From the NCBI GenBank assembly GCA_964247695.1, contig CAXTVI010000021.1, positions 1 to 64,000 of the forward strand: a DNA stretch of 64,000 nt, given 5' to 3'. The translations under genes were made by a program, and so were the position numbers. The stretch is from Lichenicoccus sp964247695. Its GTDB lineage: Bacteria > Pseudomonadota > Alphaproteobacteria > Acetobacterales > Acetobacteraceae. Under the pieces are notes generated by a model that saw only the letters and a list, made by a program, of their open reading frames with translations, was not told the origin of the DNA and did not search any database. Position 1 is the stretch's first letter. Each line of letters opens with the position of its first letter. Shown here one piece after another: positions 26,857 to 35,731 of the stretch.

Positions 26857-27840
26857 TCAATCAGGAACCGGTGCATGCCCGGGGATCAGACCGGCCTGTT
26901 TCAGGTCGGTCCACAACGCGGGCGGGATCGGGGCCGTCATCAGGGCCGCGTTCTGCCGCATCTCGGCCGCGCTGCGGGCGCCGGGGATCGCGGCGGCGAC
27001 CACCGGATGCGCCACGCAGAACTGCAGCGCCGCCGCGCGCAGGTCGACCTCGTGGCGCCGGCACTCGGCGGCGATCGCGTCGCGTCGCGCCACCAGGGCG
27101 GCCGGCGCCCGCACATAGTCGTAGGTGCTGCCGCCGGTGAGCAGCCCCGAATTATACGGCCCACCCATGACCACGCCCACGCCGCGCTCGGCGCAGCGTG
27201 GCAGCAGCGTGTCGAGCGAGGCGGTGTCGAGCAGGGTGTAGCGGCCGGCGGCGAGGAAGAGATCCGGATCGGCCTGATCGAGTGCGCGCAGGCACGGCTC
27301 GATGCGGTTCACCCCCAGGCCCCAGGCCTTGATTACGCCTTCCTCGCGCAGCCGGGTGAGGGCAGGCGCCGCTCCCTGCATCGCCTCGTCGCAGCGTTGC
27401 GTCCACTCGAAGCCGTGCGTGTCCTCGCCGATATCGTGGATATAGACCACGTCGATCCGCGCGAGGCCCAGCCGCTGCAGGCTGTCCTCCACCGAGCGGC
27501 GGGCACTGTCGGCGGAATAGTCGTAGCGGATACCGAATGGCAGCCCGCCGAAGAACGACGAGCGCTCCTCCGGCAGCACCGGGCCCGGCGCCGGGACCAG
27601 CATGCGGCCGACCTTGGTGGACAGCATGAACTCGTCCCGCGGGTGCCGGCGCAGGGCCTCCCCGAAGCGGTGTTCCGACAGGCCGAAGCCGTAGAACGGC
27701 GCGGTGTCGAAATGGCGCACGCCCGCCTGCCAGGCGGTGTCCAGCACCGCCAGCGCCTCGGCATCGTCCACGCGGCCGAACAGGTTGCCCAGCGGAGCCC
27801 CGCCGCAGCCGAGCGGTCCGGGGGGTCGGTAGCGTGTCAT
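26857..27840 (-). CDS. Aldo/keto reductase
   Basis: A 327-residue NADPH-dependent reductase barrel of the pyridoxal/L-fucose-dehydrogenase-like subgroup. The catalytic Asp and Tyr are in HFDTAPFYGFGLSEHRFGEAL, the lysine in LSTKVGR, and the cofactor end in IPGARSAAEM. Substrate unknown. Same strand as the TetR gene, about 120 bases upstream of it. Confidence 0.92.
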   Translation of the reverse strand: MTRYRPPGPLGCGGAPLGNLFGRVDDAEALAVLDTAWQAGVRHFDTAPFYGFGLSEHRFGEALRRHPRDEFMLSTKVGRMLVPAPGPVLPEERSSFFGGLPFGIRYDYSADSARRSVEDSLQRLGLARIDVVYIHDIGEDTHGFEWTQRCDEAMQGAAPALTRLREEGVIKAWGLGVNRIEPCLRALDQADPDLFLAAGRYTLLDTASLDTLLPRCAERGVGVVMGGPYNSGLLTGGSTYDYVRAPAALVARRDAIAAECRRHEVDLRAAALQFCVAHPVVAAAIPGARSAAEMRQNAALMTAPIPPALWTDLKQAGLIPGHAPVPD

Positions 27841-27917
27841 GCCGGTGTCTCCGAGGGTCGTTTGATACGATCATGGCCGTGAACGCAGGCGCGTGCCATC
27901 CTTGACCTCATCCTCTG

Positions 27918-28760
27918 GTGGTGGAGGCTCCATTGACCGGCAAGACCGATGACGAGGACCAGGGCGACCGGAAGCCGCGCAGCCGGAGCGAGCCGGCGCT
28001 GCCGCACGCCAAGGAAATCCACAACCTCGTGCTCGAGGAAGGGGAAGCCGAGCTCGACCGCGGCTTCGGCTCGCTGGCCTGGTCGGGTCTCGCGGCCGGA
28101 CTCTCGATGGGCTTCTCGTTCCTGGTGATGAGCATCATACGCGGCGCGCTGCCGGAGCAGCCCTGGGCGATCCTGATCGACGGAGCCGGCTATACGGTGG
28201 GCTTCCTGATCGCCGTGCTCGGGCGCCAGCAGCTCTTCACCGAAAGCACGCTGACCGCAGTGCTGCCGGTCCTCAGCCGCAGCTCGTCCGGGACCATCCC
28301 GAAACTGCTGCGGCTCTGGGCAATCGTGCTGATCGCCAACCTTCTGGGCACGATCATCTTTGCCTGGCTGATCTGTCACCCGGGCCTGTTCAAGCCGCAG
28401 ACCTGGACGGCGTTGAACGAGATCAGCAGCGGGTCGCTGGACAGCGGCTTCTGGCCGATGGCGGTGAAATCCCTGCTGGCCGGGTGGCTGATCGCGTTGA
28501 TGGTCTGGCTGCTGCCCGGCGCCGGTCCGGCGCAGGTGCTGATCATCATGATCCTGACCTACGTGGTCGCGATCGGGCAATTCTCCCACATGGTGGCCGG
28601 CTCCGTCGAAGCGGCCTTCGCGGTGTTCGCCGGCCATGCCTCGCCGGTCGATTATATTGTGCGTTTCGCGCTGCCGACCCTGATCGGAAACACGCTTGGC
28701 GGCGTGTCGCTCGTTGCGATCCTGAACCATGCGCCGTTGCGCTCGGATGCGGAGGTCTAG
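27918..28760 (+). CDS. Formate/nitrite transporter family channel (YfdC-like)
   Basis: A 280-residue membrane protein with a charged N-terminal tail (about residues 1-50) and about six helices. FLIAVLGRQQLFTESTLTAVLP and VAIGQFSHMVAGSVEAAF match the FNT pentameric channels that pass formate, nitrite or hydrosulfide. The tail and sequence are closest to the YfdC-like branch, whose substrate is uncertain. The start is GTG at 27918 or 27921. Ends 134 bases before the crtIB fusion. Confidence 0.9.
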   Translation: MVEAPLTGKTDDEDQGDRKPRSRSEPALPHAKEIHNLVLEEGEAELDRGFGSLAWSGLAAGLSMGFSFLVMSIIRGALPEQPWAILIDGAGYTVGFLIAVLGRQQLFTESTLTAVLPVLSRSSSGTIPKLLRLWAIVLIANLLGTIIFAWLICHPGLFKPQTWTALNEISSGSLDSGFWPMAVKSLLAGWLIALMVWLLPGAGPAQVLIIMILTYVVAIGQFSHMVAGSVEAAFAVFAGHASPVDYIVRFALPTLIGNTLGGVSLVAILNHAPLRSDAEV

Positions 28761-28894
28761 GTACGGGACATCGGCGGCGCTGCGCAGGCTGGACGCCTCC
28801 CGCATGCTGGGGCACGATCAATCCGCCGTACAGGAGTTCATTTCGGGCATGAGGTGGCATACCCATCCAGCCGCCCTGCAGTCGGATCTCGCGA

Positions 28895-31297
28895 GTGGCT
28901 GAAGCAGCATTTGACGCAGGCGAGGACGCCCTGGTCATCGGGGCCGGCCTGGGCGGCATCGCCGTGGCGTTGCGGCTGCGGGCGCTCGGCTACCGCGTCA
29001 CCATCCTGGAGCGGTGCGAGCGGCCGGGCGGCCGCGCCCGGGTCTTCGTACAGGACGGCTATACCTTCGACGCCGGCCCGACGGTGATCACGGCGCCCTA
29101 CCTGTTCGAGGAATTGTTCGAACTGTTCGGCGAACGTCTCGCCGACCATGTCGAACTGCTGGCCGTGCGTCCGTGGTATCGCATCACTTATCCGAACCGG
29201 CGCCACTTCGATTATGGTGGCACCGGGCGCAGCATGGAGGCGGAGGTCGAGGCGTTCGCTCCGGGAGACGGTGCGGGCTACCGGCGACTGGCGCGGCGCG
29301 CCCGGCAATTGTTCCAGGTCGGCTACGAACAGCATGGCGCCGCATCCTTCGATCGCTGGCAGACCATGCTGCGGGCATTTCCGGCGATCATCCGGCTGGG
29401 CGGCCTGCTCTCGCTGCACGCGCTGGTGCGGCGGCATCTCCGCAGTCCGGAACTGCAGCGAGCCTTCACCTTGCAGACCCTGCTGATCGGTGGCCATCCC
29501 TACCGCACCAGCGCGATCTATGCGCTGATCCAGCATCTCGAGCAGCGATGGGGCGTCTGGTTCGCGCGCGGCGGCACCGGCGCCCTGGTCGCGGCGCTGC
29601 TCGCACTCGCGGCGCGGCAGGGCGTTGCGCTGCGTACCGCAACCACGGTGTCGCGCGTCGTGGTGGAGGGCGGCACGGTGCAGGGCGTCGTGCTCGATGA
29701 TGGCGGCATGCTCCGGGCATCCGTCGTCGTGGCGAATGCCGATGCGCCCTACGTGCACCGCCACCTGCTCGGACGCCGGGAAGGATGGCGGCGCTGGCGT
29801 TATTCGATGGGGCTCTACGTGCTGTATTTCGGCACCGACACGCAGTGGCCGCGAACCGCGCATCACACGATCATCCTCGGGGAGGACTACAAGGCGCTGC
29901 TCGACGAGATCTTCGACGGCAGCGCCACGCTTCCGGATGATCCCAGCCTCTACCTGCACCGGCCGGGAGCGACCGACCCTTCGCTCGCGCCGCCCGGCTG
30001 CGACGGGTTCTACGTGCTGGCGCCGGTTCCCAACTTGCAATCCCCAATCGACTGGGAGCGCGCGGAGCCGGCCTTCCGCGATCGTATCCTGTCGATCCTC
30101 GAGGCGCGCGAACTACCCGGGCTGCGCGCCCACATCACCACGCTGCGCTGCATCACGCCGCGGGATTTCGCGAGCGATCTGCTCAGCACCCATGGCGCCG
30201 GCTTCTCGGTCGCGCCAACACTGCTGCAATCGGCGGGTTTCCGGTTCCATAACCGTGTCAGCCGGGCCGAAGGGCTGTATCTTGTCGGCGCCGGAACCCA
30301 TCCGGGGGCCGGCGTGCCAGGCGTCCTGTGCTCAGCGAAGGTGGTGCAATCGTTGCTGGAAGCCACGCACTCCGGATCGCCCCGCCGGCCGGGACGGTCG
30401 CGCAGGCCGGCCGAGCCAGGTGTCTCGGCGCTGGGCACGCTGGCGCGGCACGGGCGGAGCTTCCGGCTCGCCGGCACCCTGCTGCGTCGCCGCGATCTCG
30501 AGGATGCGGCCACGCTCTACGCCTTCTGCCGGCAGGTCGACGATCTGGCCGATCTTGCGGACGATCCGGAGGTGGCGCGCACCGCCCTGCTGCGACTCCG
30601 CCACGCGGTCGCCGCCACCGACGCGCGGCACGCGCAGGCCGCGCCGCTGCTGGAGATTGCAGGACGGCGCGGCATCGACCTGCAACCGGCGCTGGCGCTG
30701 ATCGACACCATGATCCTGGACCTGTCGCCGCTTGCGTTGGCGGACGAGGCGGCGCTGTTGCGCTACGCCTATGGCGCGGCCGGCACGGTCGGCCTGATGA
30801 TGTACGACATGCTGGGGTCTCGTGATCCGGCAGGTCGACGCCATGCCGTCGACCTGGGCATCGCCATGCAGCTCACCAATATCGCGCGGGACGTGGTCGA
30901 GGATGCGGCACGTGGACGGCTGTACTTGCCGGCGACGTGGCTGCCCGCGGACCTGTCGCTGGGCTGTATCGCACGGGCGGAAAATACGGCTGCAACGTAT
31001 CGGGCGGTGCAGCTTCTGCTCGCGCTGGCCGACCGCCACTACCGCAGCGCGGAGAGCGGGATGAAATTCCTGCCGTTGCGGCCGCGGACCGCCATCCGCG
31101 TGGCAGCCCGGCTTTACGAGGAGATCGGCCGGATGATCCTCGATGCGGGCGCGGGCTATCTGGGAAGTGGCCGGGTCCGGGTACCGACCGGCCGCCGGCT
31201 GGTGCTGCTGGCCCGCGTCCTGATTGGACCTCGCCATGATGGAGCAGACCCGCTTCCGCCGGCAAATACTTATGCTGCAGTGCATGAATTACTTTGA
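28895..31297 (+). CDS. crtIB: Phytoene desaturase-phytoene synthase fusion (CrtI-CrtB)
   Basis: Two carotenoid enzymes in one 800-residue chain. Residues about 10-490 are a CrtI-type FAD desaturase: ALVIGAGLGGIAVALRL and RPGGRARVF at the N-terminus, and VGAGTHPGAGVPGVLCSAK at its end. A basic linker (about 490-512) leads to a CrtB-type phytoene synthase. Its Asp-rich motifs are CRQVDDLADLADD (Asp548/549) and IARDVVEDAARGRLYLP (Asp666, Asp670). Both halves are full length. One protein would condense two GGPP to phytoene and desaturate it, channelling the insoluble intermediate (inference). GTG start at 28895. No PpsR site was seen upstream. Confidence 0.93.
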   Translation: MAEAAFDAGEDALVIGAGLGGIAVALRLRALGYRVTILERCERPGGRARVFVQDGYTFDAGPTVITAPYLFEELFELFGERLADHVELLAVRPWYRITYPNRRHFDYGGTGRSMEAEVEAFAPGDGAGYRRLARRARQLFQVGYEQHGAASFDRWQTMLRAFPAIIRLGGLLSLHALVRRHLRSPELQRAFTLQTLLIGGHPYRTSAIYALIQHLEQRWGVWFARGGTGALVAALLALAARQGVALRTATTVSRVVVEGGTVQGVVLDDGGMLRASVVVANADAPYVHRHLLGRREGWRRWRYSMGLYVLYFGTDTQWPRTAHHTIILGEDYKALLDEIFDGSATLPDDPSLYLHRPGATDPSLAPPGCDGFYVLAPVPNLQSPIDWERAEPAFRDRILSILEARELPGLRAHITTLRCITPRDFASDLLSTHGAGFSVAPTLLQSAGFRFHNRVSRAEGLYLVGAGTHPGAGVPGVLCSAKVVQSLLEATHSGSPRRPGRSRRPAEPGVSALGTLARHGRSFRLAGTLLRRRDLEDAATLYAFCRQVDDLADLADDPEVARTALLRLRHAVAATDARHAQAAPLLEIAGRRGIDLQPALALIDTMILDLSPLALADEAALLRYAYGAAGTVGLMMYDMLGSRDPAGRRHAVDLGIAMQLTNIARDVVEDAARGRLYLPATWLPADLSLGCIARAENTAATYRAVQLLLALADRHYRSAESGMKFLPLRPRTAIRVAARLYEEIGRMILDAGAGYLGSGRVRVPTGRRLVLLARVLIGPRHDGADPLPPANTYAAVHELL

Positions 31298-31322
31298 ATT
31301 CGGCTGCCGGAGCCGTCGGAGA

Positions 31323-31358
31323 GTCGCAACCGGTTGCAAGGATTGACCAAGTTGCGAC
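31323..31358. promoter_or_regulatory. Nested inverted repeat in the crtIB downstream gap
   Basis: GTCGCAAC (31323-31330) and GTTGCGAC (31351-31358) are perfect inverted repeats, and the first arm also belongs to the perfect 12-bp palindrome GCAACCGGTTGC (31326-31337). No T-run follows, so it is more like an operator than a terminator. The rest of 31298-31632 holds an AT-rich patch (about 31450-31470) and no gene that I can support. Confidence 0.4.
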
Positions 31359-31632
31359 ACTGCGTTGATTTTCGACGCCTGATCACGACGATGTTACCCA
31401 AATGGCTCTGCGATCGGCGTCATAACTGTTCCTGCGTCACGCCGGCGTTAGCCGCAATTTATTTTTCAAACAGAGCGGTTTAGGTTGATGAATGGAAGAC
31501 CCGTGAGATTGGGGAAATGCCAGGTCGTCAGATCCCGTTCACTTGTGGGCGCCGGGACTTCTTGTCATCGTTGCTAAACCTGATTGCGACGTTTCCCGAC
31601 TAGCTCCAGCGCCGGCGCGAGGAGATTGGGCT

Positions 31633-31995
31633 ATGCAGATGGATGAGGTTGAAGGCAAAAAGCCAATGGCAGCAAAGCTGCGAACCTCTTTCGGCACACG
31701 AAGCCGCAGCAAGATCGCGGGCCCGCGCAAGCCCTTGCCGGCGGATGAATATCATCATTCCGGCTTCGAGGAAGTCATCGATCGCGACGGTGCCAACCTG
31801 CCGTCGATCCTTCTTCTGGTGCTGATGTCATCGGCCCCGGCGCTCCCGCTCAGCGAGGTGCACGCGCCGGCGGTAAACGCGCTTGATGATCTCTGGGGCA
31901 AGCGAAAGCTGATCGCGGACAATTCCCGGCTGTCGTCCGAGACCGTGAAGATGAGCTACTCGATGGTCGACCTGATCCGGTCCGTCATCGACTGA
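31633..31995 (+). CDS. Hypothetical protein beside the photosynthesis cluster
   Basis: A 120-residue protein I do not recognise. ATG at 31633 is preceded by GGAG at a good distance, which decides the start over an upstream ATG at 31543. The N-terminal half is basic; a hydrophobic stretch LPSILLLVLMSSAPALPL (about residues 56-73) could be a membrane segment, followed by a charged helical C-terminus ending SMVDLIRSVID. Convergent with hemC, 30 bases apart. Position between crtIB and hemC makes a photosynthesis-related role possible but unsupported. Confidence 0.55.
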   Translation: MQMDEVEGKKPMAAKLRTSFGTRSRSKIAGPRKPLPADEYHHSGFEEVIDRDGANLPSILLLVLMSSAPALPLSEVHAPAVNALDDLWGKRKLIADNSRLSSETVKMSYSMVDLIRSVID

Positions 31996-32024
31996 GGTGG
32001 CCACCGGATCGAACCCGGTTTCGA

Positions 32025-33059
32025 CTACAGGAAGATATCCGCGGGCGCGCGCAGCTTGAGGCTGCGGCCGAGTGCCAGGCCGGCCTCCTGCGCATCCGCA
32101 TCCGCCGCCTCGATGCTGTCGCGCAACAGGAAGGCGCCATCCTCGCGTGCGACCAGTCCGGTCAGCCTGATCCGCCCCGCAGCCAACCGGGTCGTCACCG
32201 CGCCGATCGGCGAGCGGCACGAGCCATCCAGGACACGCAGCATCGCACGCTCCGCATCGGCGGCGACGCGGCTGTCATGGTCGTCGCAGGCGAGCATCAG
32301 GGTGCGCAGCACGGTGTCGTCCTCGCGCGCGGTGATGGCAACGATGCCCTGCGCCGCGGATGGCAGCATCACCTCGATCGGCAGCACCACGGATGCCTCG
32401 GCTTCGAGGCCGAGACGCTTCAGTCCGGCCAGTGCCAGCAGGCTTGCATCGCAGTGTCCGTTCGCGACCTTGTCGAGCCGCGACTGCACGTTGCCGCGCA
32501 TCAGGGTGATGCGCAGGTCCGGCCGGGCATGCAGCAACTGCGCCTGCCGCCGCACCGACGACGTGCCGATCAGCGCGCCAAGCGGCAGGACCGACAGCGG
32601 ATCGGCATCGTTCGCGCAGGCTGCCTCGTCGGACAGGATCAGCACGTCGCGCGGATCCTCGCGCGGCAGCACGCAGGCGAGCACGATGCCGGGCGGCAGG
32701 GTGGTTTCCAGATCCTTCATGCTGTGCACGGCAAGATCGATGCGCCGGTCGAGCAGCGCCTCGTGGATCTCCTTGGCGAACAGGCCCTTGCCGCCAATCT
32801 CGGCCAGCCGGCAATGCTGCACCGCATCGCCGGTCGTGTTCATCACCTGCTCGCGGAACACATCCATCCCGCGCAGCGCCGGACAGGCATGGCTCAGCAT
32901 GGCCAGGAAGCCGCGCGTCTGCGTGAGGGCGAGCGGCGAGGCGCGGGTGCCGACCTTGAGCGGCAGCGCCGGCGCGTGGGCGGGTGCGGTGCGGCGCCGC
33001 GGGGGAGTGATTTTCCGCGGCGATGCGACGTCCGCGGCCAGCATGGTCTCGAGACTCAT
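32025..33059 (-). CDS. hemC: Hydroxymethylbilane synthase (porphobilinogen deaminase)
   Basis: Condenses four porphobilinogens into hydroxymethylbilane, feeding both heme and bacteriochlorophyll. The 344-residue product has VGTRASPLALTQ, VHSMKDLETTLP, GTSSVRRQAQL and the dipyrromethane cofactor cysteine Cys281 in LDGSCRSPIGA. A non-conserved 35-residue N-terminal extension precedes the first motif. Start at ATG 33059, overlapping the tspO stop by 4 bases. Last gene of the aerR-ppsR-bchG-bchP-tspO-hemC operon, an unusual place for it. Confidence 0.95.
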   Translation of the reverse strand: MSLETMLAADVASPRKITPPRRRTAPAHAPALPLKVGTRASPLALTQTRGFLAMLSHACPALRGMDVFREQVMNTTGDAVQHCRLAEIGGKGLFAKEIHEALLDRRIDLAVHSMKDLETTLPPGIVLACVLPREDPRDVLILSDEAACANDADPLSVLPLGALIGTSSVRRQAQLLHARPDLRITLMRGNVQSRLDKVANGHCDASLLALAGLKRLGLEAEASVVLPIEVMLPSAAQGIVAITAREDDTVLRTLMLACDDHDSRVAADAERAMLRVLDGSCRSPIGAVTTRLAAGRIRLTGLVAREDGAFLLRDSIEAADADAQEAGLALGRSLKLRAPADIFL

Positions 33060-33607
33060 GACGATGAACCTTGCGTTGCGGTCCCGAGGTCGGGAGCGCC
33101 GGAGAAGGGGGGATTCAGCAGCACGACCGCCCGGTTGAGCGTGGCCGCGATCGCCACCCATACGAGGTAGGGCACCAGCAGCCAGGTCGTGCGGCTGGCG
33201 GCAAGCGGCCTGCGTCCGCGTGGCAGGCCGAGGATCAGGGCGAGGATCGAAAGCCAGAGCGGGACCGTCTCGATGAGCGACAGGTCGGGGCGGCGCAACT
33301 TGAAGAACAATGCGCTCCACAGGATGTTCAGCGCGCCGTTCAGCGAGAACAACGCGATCAGGCGGCGTCGCTCGGCCCTGGTTTCCGCCTCTCGCCAGGA
33401 CCGGACAGCCGCGATGCCGGTCAGGGTCCCGATCACCGTCCAGACCGGGCCGAACATCCATCCCGGTGGCTGCCAGCGCGGCACCTCCAGGCTGTCGTAC
33501 CAGGGTCCGATCGTGGTCAACGCGCCGCCCGTGCCCAGGACGGCGGTGACGCAGACCGCGGCGACCGCCACGTCGCGTCTCACGTGCGACGGCTCATGTC
33601 GGTGCAA
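33056..33607 (-). CDS. tspO: TspO/MBR tryptophan-rich sensory protein
   Basis: A 183-residue membrane protein of five helices. Family motifs: RWQPPGWMFGPVWTVIGTL and LNGALNILWSALFF. TspO binds tetrapyrroles, and in Rhodobacter sphaeroides it represses photosynthesis genes in response to oxygen through the AppA/PpsR circuit. Here it lies between bchP (14-base overlap) and hemC (4-base overlap), so it is co-transcribed with tetrapyrrole genes and with ppsR itself. The C-terminal tail after the last helix is hydrophilic. Confidence 0.93.
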   Translation of the reverse strand: MHRHEPSHVRRDVAVAAVCVTAVLGTGGALTTIGPWYDSLEVPRWQPPGWMFGPVWTVIGTLTGIAAVRSWREAETRAERRRLIALFSLNGALNILWSALFFKLRRPDLSLIETVPLWLSILALILGLPRGRRPLAASRTTWLLVPYLVWVAIAATLNRAVVLLNPPFSGAPDLGTATQGSSS

Positions 33608-34802
33608 GCCCGGTCAGGTGCGCCATGTTCTTGGCGAATATGCGCAGATGGACCATCGGCTTGGCGCGCACCAGCTCCTTGGTCATGTAGGCGGCCCAGG
33701 TCAGCTCCTGCACGTCGGTGTCGCGGCAGATGCTGACGAAACGTTCCCGCCGCGCATCGGAGGCGTACCAGAACCGCTGCATGATGCCGAGGATCCAGAA
33801 CACCTGGCCATGCGAGCGCATGAACCGCCGCCGCGCGCTGCGCAGCGCGTTCGGATTGCGTGTCCTGCAGAAGCGGTCGACCGCGTCGGCGGCGAGCCGG
33901 CCGCCGGTCATCGCATAGTAGATGCCTTCGCCGGAGGCGGGCGCCACTACGCCGGCGGCGTCCCCCGCCAGGACGACGTCGCGGCCATTGTCCCAGCGAC
34001 GCAACGGACGCAGCGGGATCGGCGCGCCCTCGCGGCGGATTGTGCGGGCATCGGCGAGACCCGTGGCGGTGCGCAGTTCATTGACCGCGGGCCGCAGCCG
34101 GAACCCCTTCTGCGCGCTGCCGAGGCCGACGCTGGTGGTCTTGCCGTGCGGAAACACCCAGCCGTAGAAGTCCGGCGACAGGGAGCCGCGATAATGCACC
34201 TCGCAACTCGAGCCGTCGAAATCCTCCGCCGGCGGCGAGGCGACGATCTCGTGATAGGCGTAGACGTAGCGCATGCGCGACGCGCCGCGGATCGCCTGCC
34301 TGGCTACGACGGATCGCGCACCGTCCGCGCCGATCACGCAGCGCGTGCGGATGACGAAGGCGTCTGCGGCGGGATGGGCTTGCGCGTCCCGGCCCGCGGC
34401 GGCAACGCAATGCACCCGCATCACGCCATCCGGCTCGCGCTCGATATGGTCAAAGGCCCCGTGCCGCCGCACCGCGCCCACGGTGGCCGCGCGCTGCCGC
34501 AGCCACTCGTCGAAGCCGTCGCGATCGACCATGCCGACATAGCCGTCGGCGATCGGCATGTCGGCGATCCGCAACGACGGCGAGAACACGCGGGCGCCGG
34601 TCGCGCGCGCCACCAGCAGGTCCTCGGGGATCTGGAACTCGCTCATCAGGCGCGGCGGGATCGCGCCGCCGCAGGGCTTGATGCGGCCATCGCGATCCAG
34701 CAGCACGACGCTGCGGCCGCGCCGGGCAAGATCGGCGGCGGCGGTTGCCCCGGCCGGTCCGCCGCCGACCACGACGCAGTCGAACACCATCTCGTCTGTC
34801 AT
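33594..34802 (-). CDS. bchP: Geranylgeranyl diphosphate/bacteriochlorophyll reductase
   Basis: Reduces the geranylgeranyl tail of bacteriochlorophyll to phytyl. The 402-residue flavoprotein has CVVVGGGPAGATAAADLARRG at the N-terminus, IKPCGGAIPPRL, and DVVLAGDAAGVVAPASGEG in the middle, and ends with the family helix AYMTKELVRAKP. The ATG at 34802 is chosen; a GTG at 34835 overlapping the bchG stop as GTGA would add 11 residues and is a real alternative. Downstream of bchG, overlapping tspO by 14 bases. Confidence 0.95.
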   Translation of the reverse strand: MTDEMVFDCVVVGGGPAGATAAADLARRGRSVVLLDRDGRIKPCGGAIPPRLMSEFQIPEDLLVARATGARVFSPSLRIADMPIADGYVGMVDRDGFDEWLRQRAATVGAVRRHGAFDHIEREPDGVMRVHCVAAAGRDAQAHPAADAFVIRTRCVIGADGARSVVARQAIRGASRMRYVYAYHEIVASPPAEDFDGSSCEVHYRGSLSPDFYGWVFPHGKTTSVGLGSAQKGFRLRPAVNELRTATGLADARTIRREGAPIPLRPLRRWDNGRDVVLAGDAAGVVAPASGEGIYYAMTGGRLAADAVDRFCRTRNPNALRSARRRFMRSHGQVFWILGIMQRFWYASDARRERFVSICRDTDVQELTWAAYMTKELVRAKPMVHLRIFAKNMAHLTGLAPT

Positions 34803-34831
34803 CGACTTGGTTCCATTAGCGAGGGAGCTGT

Positions 34832-35731
34832 TCACGGCCGGATCGCGAAGGCGGTTACCAGCATGCCGATCACATAGAGCGTGGTGCCGGTGCCGTTGTA
34901 CCAGGGAGCCCTCGCCTGCGGCGCCTGCAGCAGCCGGCGCATCAGCACGAGCTGCACGAGCAGGAGGGCGAAGACGATCGTCGCATGCACCGGCCGGCTC
35001 CAGGCGACCAGCAGCGCCGCCACCACGAGCTGCGGCGCTGCCATTATCAGGCAGGCGACCCGGCAGGCGCGGTCGGCACCGAGCCGGGCGGGCAGGGAGG
35101 CGATGCCCATCCGGCGGTCGCCCTCGATGGACTTGAAGTCGTTCAGCGTCATGATGCCGTGCGCGCCGAGGCTGTAGAGCACGAGGGCTGCGAGCACGTG
35201 CGCGTCGGGGAACGCGCCCCGCATGACCGCGGCGCCGGCGAACCATGGCAGCCCTTCGTAGCTGACGGCGACGGCAAGGTTGCCGATCCAGCCGTCGCGC
35301 TTCAGCCGGGCCGGCGGCGCGCTGTACGCCCACGCGAGGAGCATGCCGAGGGCGGCCGCGACCGATACCCAAGGTCCAAGCGAGGCGGCCAGCGCCATCG
35401 ACAGGCCGGTCCAGACGATCGCGATCGCAAGACCCCAGCGGCCCGGGATGCGCCCCGACGGGATCGGCCGATCGGGCTCGTTGATGGCGTCGACGTGCCG
35501 GTCGAACCAGTCATTAACCGCCTGGCTGGTGCCGCAGATCATCGGGCCGGCCAGCAGGGCGCCTCCCAGCACGAGCGGCCAGCGGGTACCGAGGGACTGG
35601 CCGGAACAGGCGATGCCGCAGCCGAACGCCCAGATCGGCGCGAACCAGGTGATCGGCTTGAGCAGGGTCAGGACGGCGCGCGGCTGCGGCCAAGCGACCC
35701 GTGCACCCTGCAGCGCGCGCGCGTCGCTCAT
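34832..35731 (-). CDS. bchG: Bacteriochlorophyll synthase
   Basis: Membrane prenyltransferase that esterifies bacteriochlorophyllide a with geranylgeranyl or phytyl diphosphate. The 299-residue UbiA-superfamily protein has about eight helices, the first aspartate motif NDWFDRHVDAINEPDRPIPSG and the second in DFKSIEGDRRMGI. Typical length. Start overlaps the ppsR stop as ATGA. Confidence 0.96.
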   Translation of the reverse strand: MSDARALQGARVAWPQPRAVLTLLKPITWFAPIWAFGCGIACSGQSLGTRWPLVLGGALLAGPMICGTSQAVNDWFDRHVDAINEPDRPIPSGRIPGRWGLAIAIVWTGLSMALAASLGPWVSVAAALGMLLAWAYSAPPARLKRDGWIGNLAVAVSYEGLPWFAGAAVMRGAFPDAHVLAALVLYSLGAHGIMTLNDFKSIEGDRRMGIASLPARLGADRACRVACLIMAAPQLVVAALLVAWSRPVHATIVFALLLVQLVLMRRLLQAPQARAPWYNGTGTTLYVIGMLVTAFAIRP

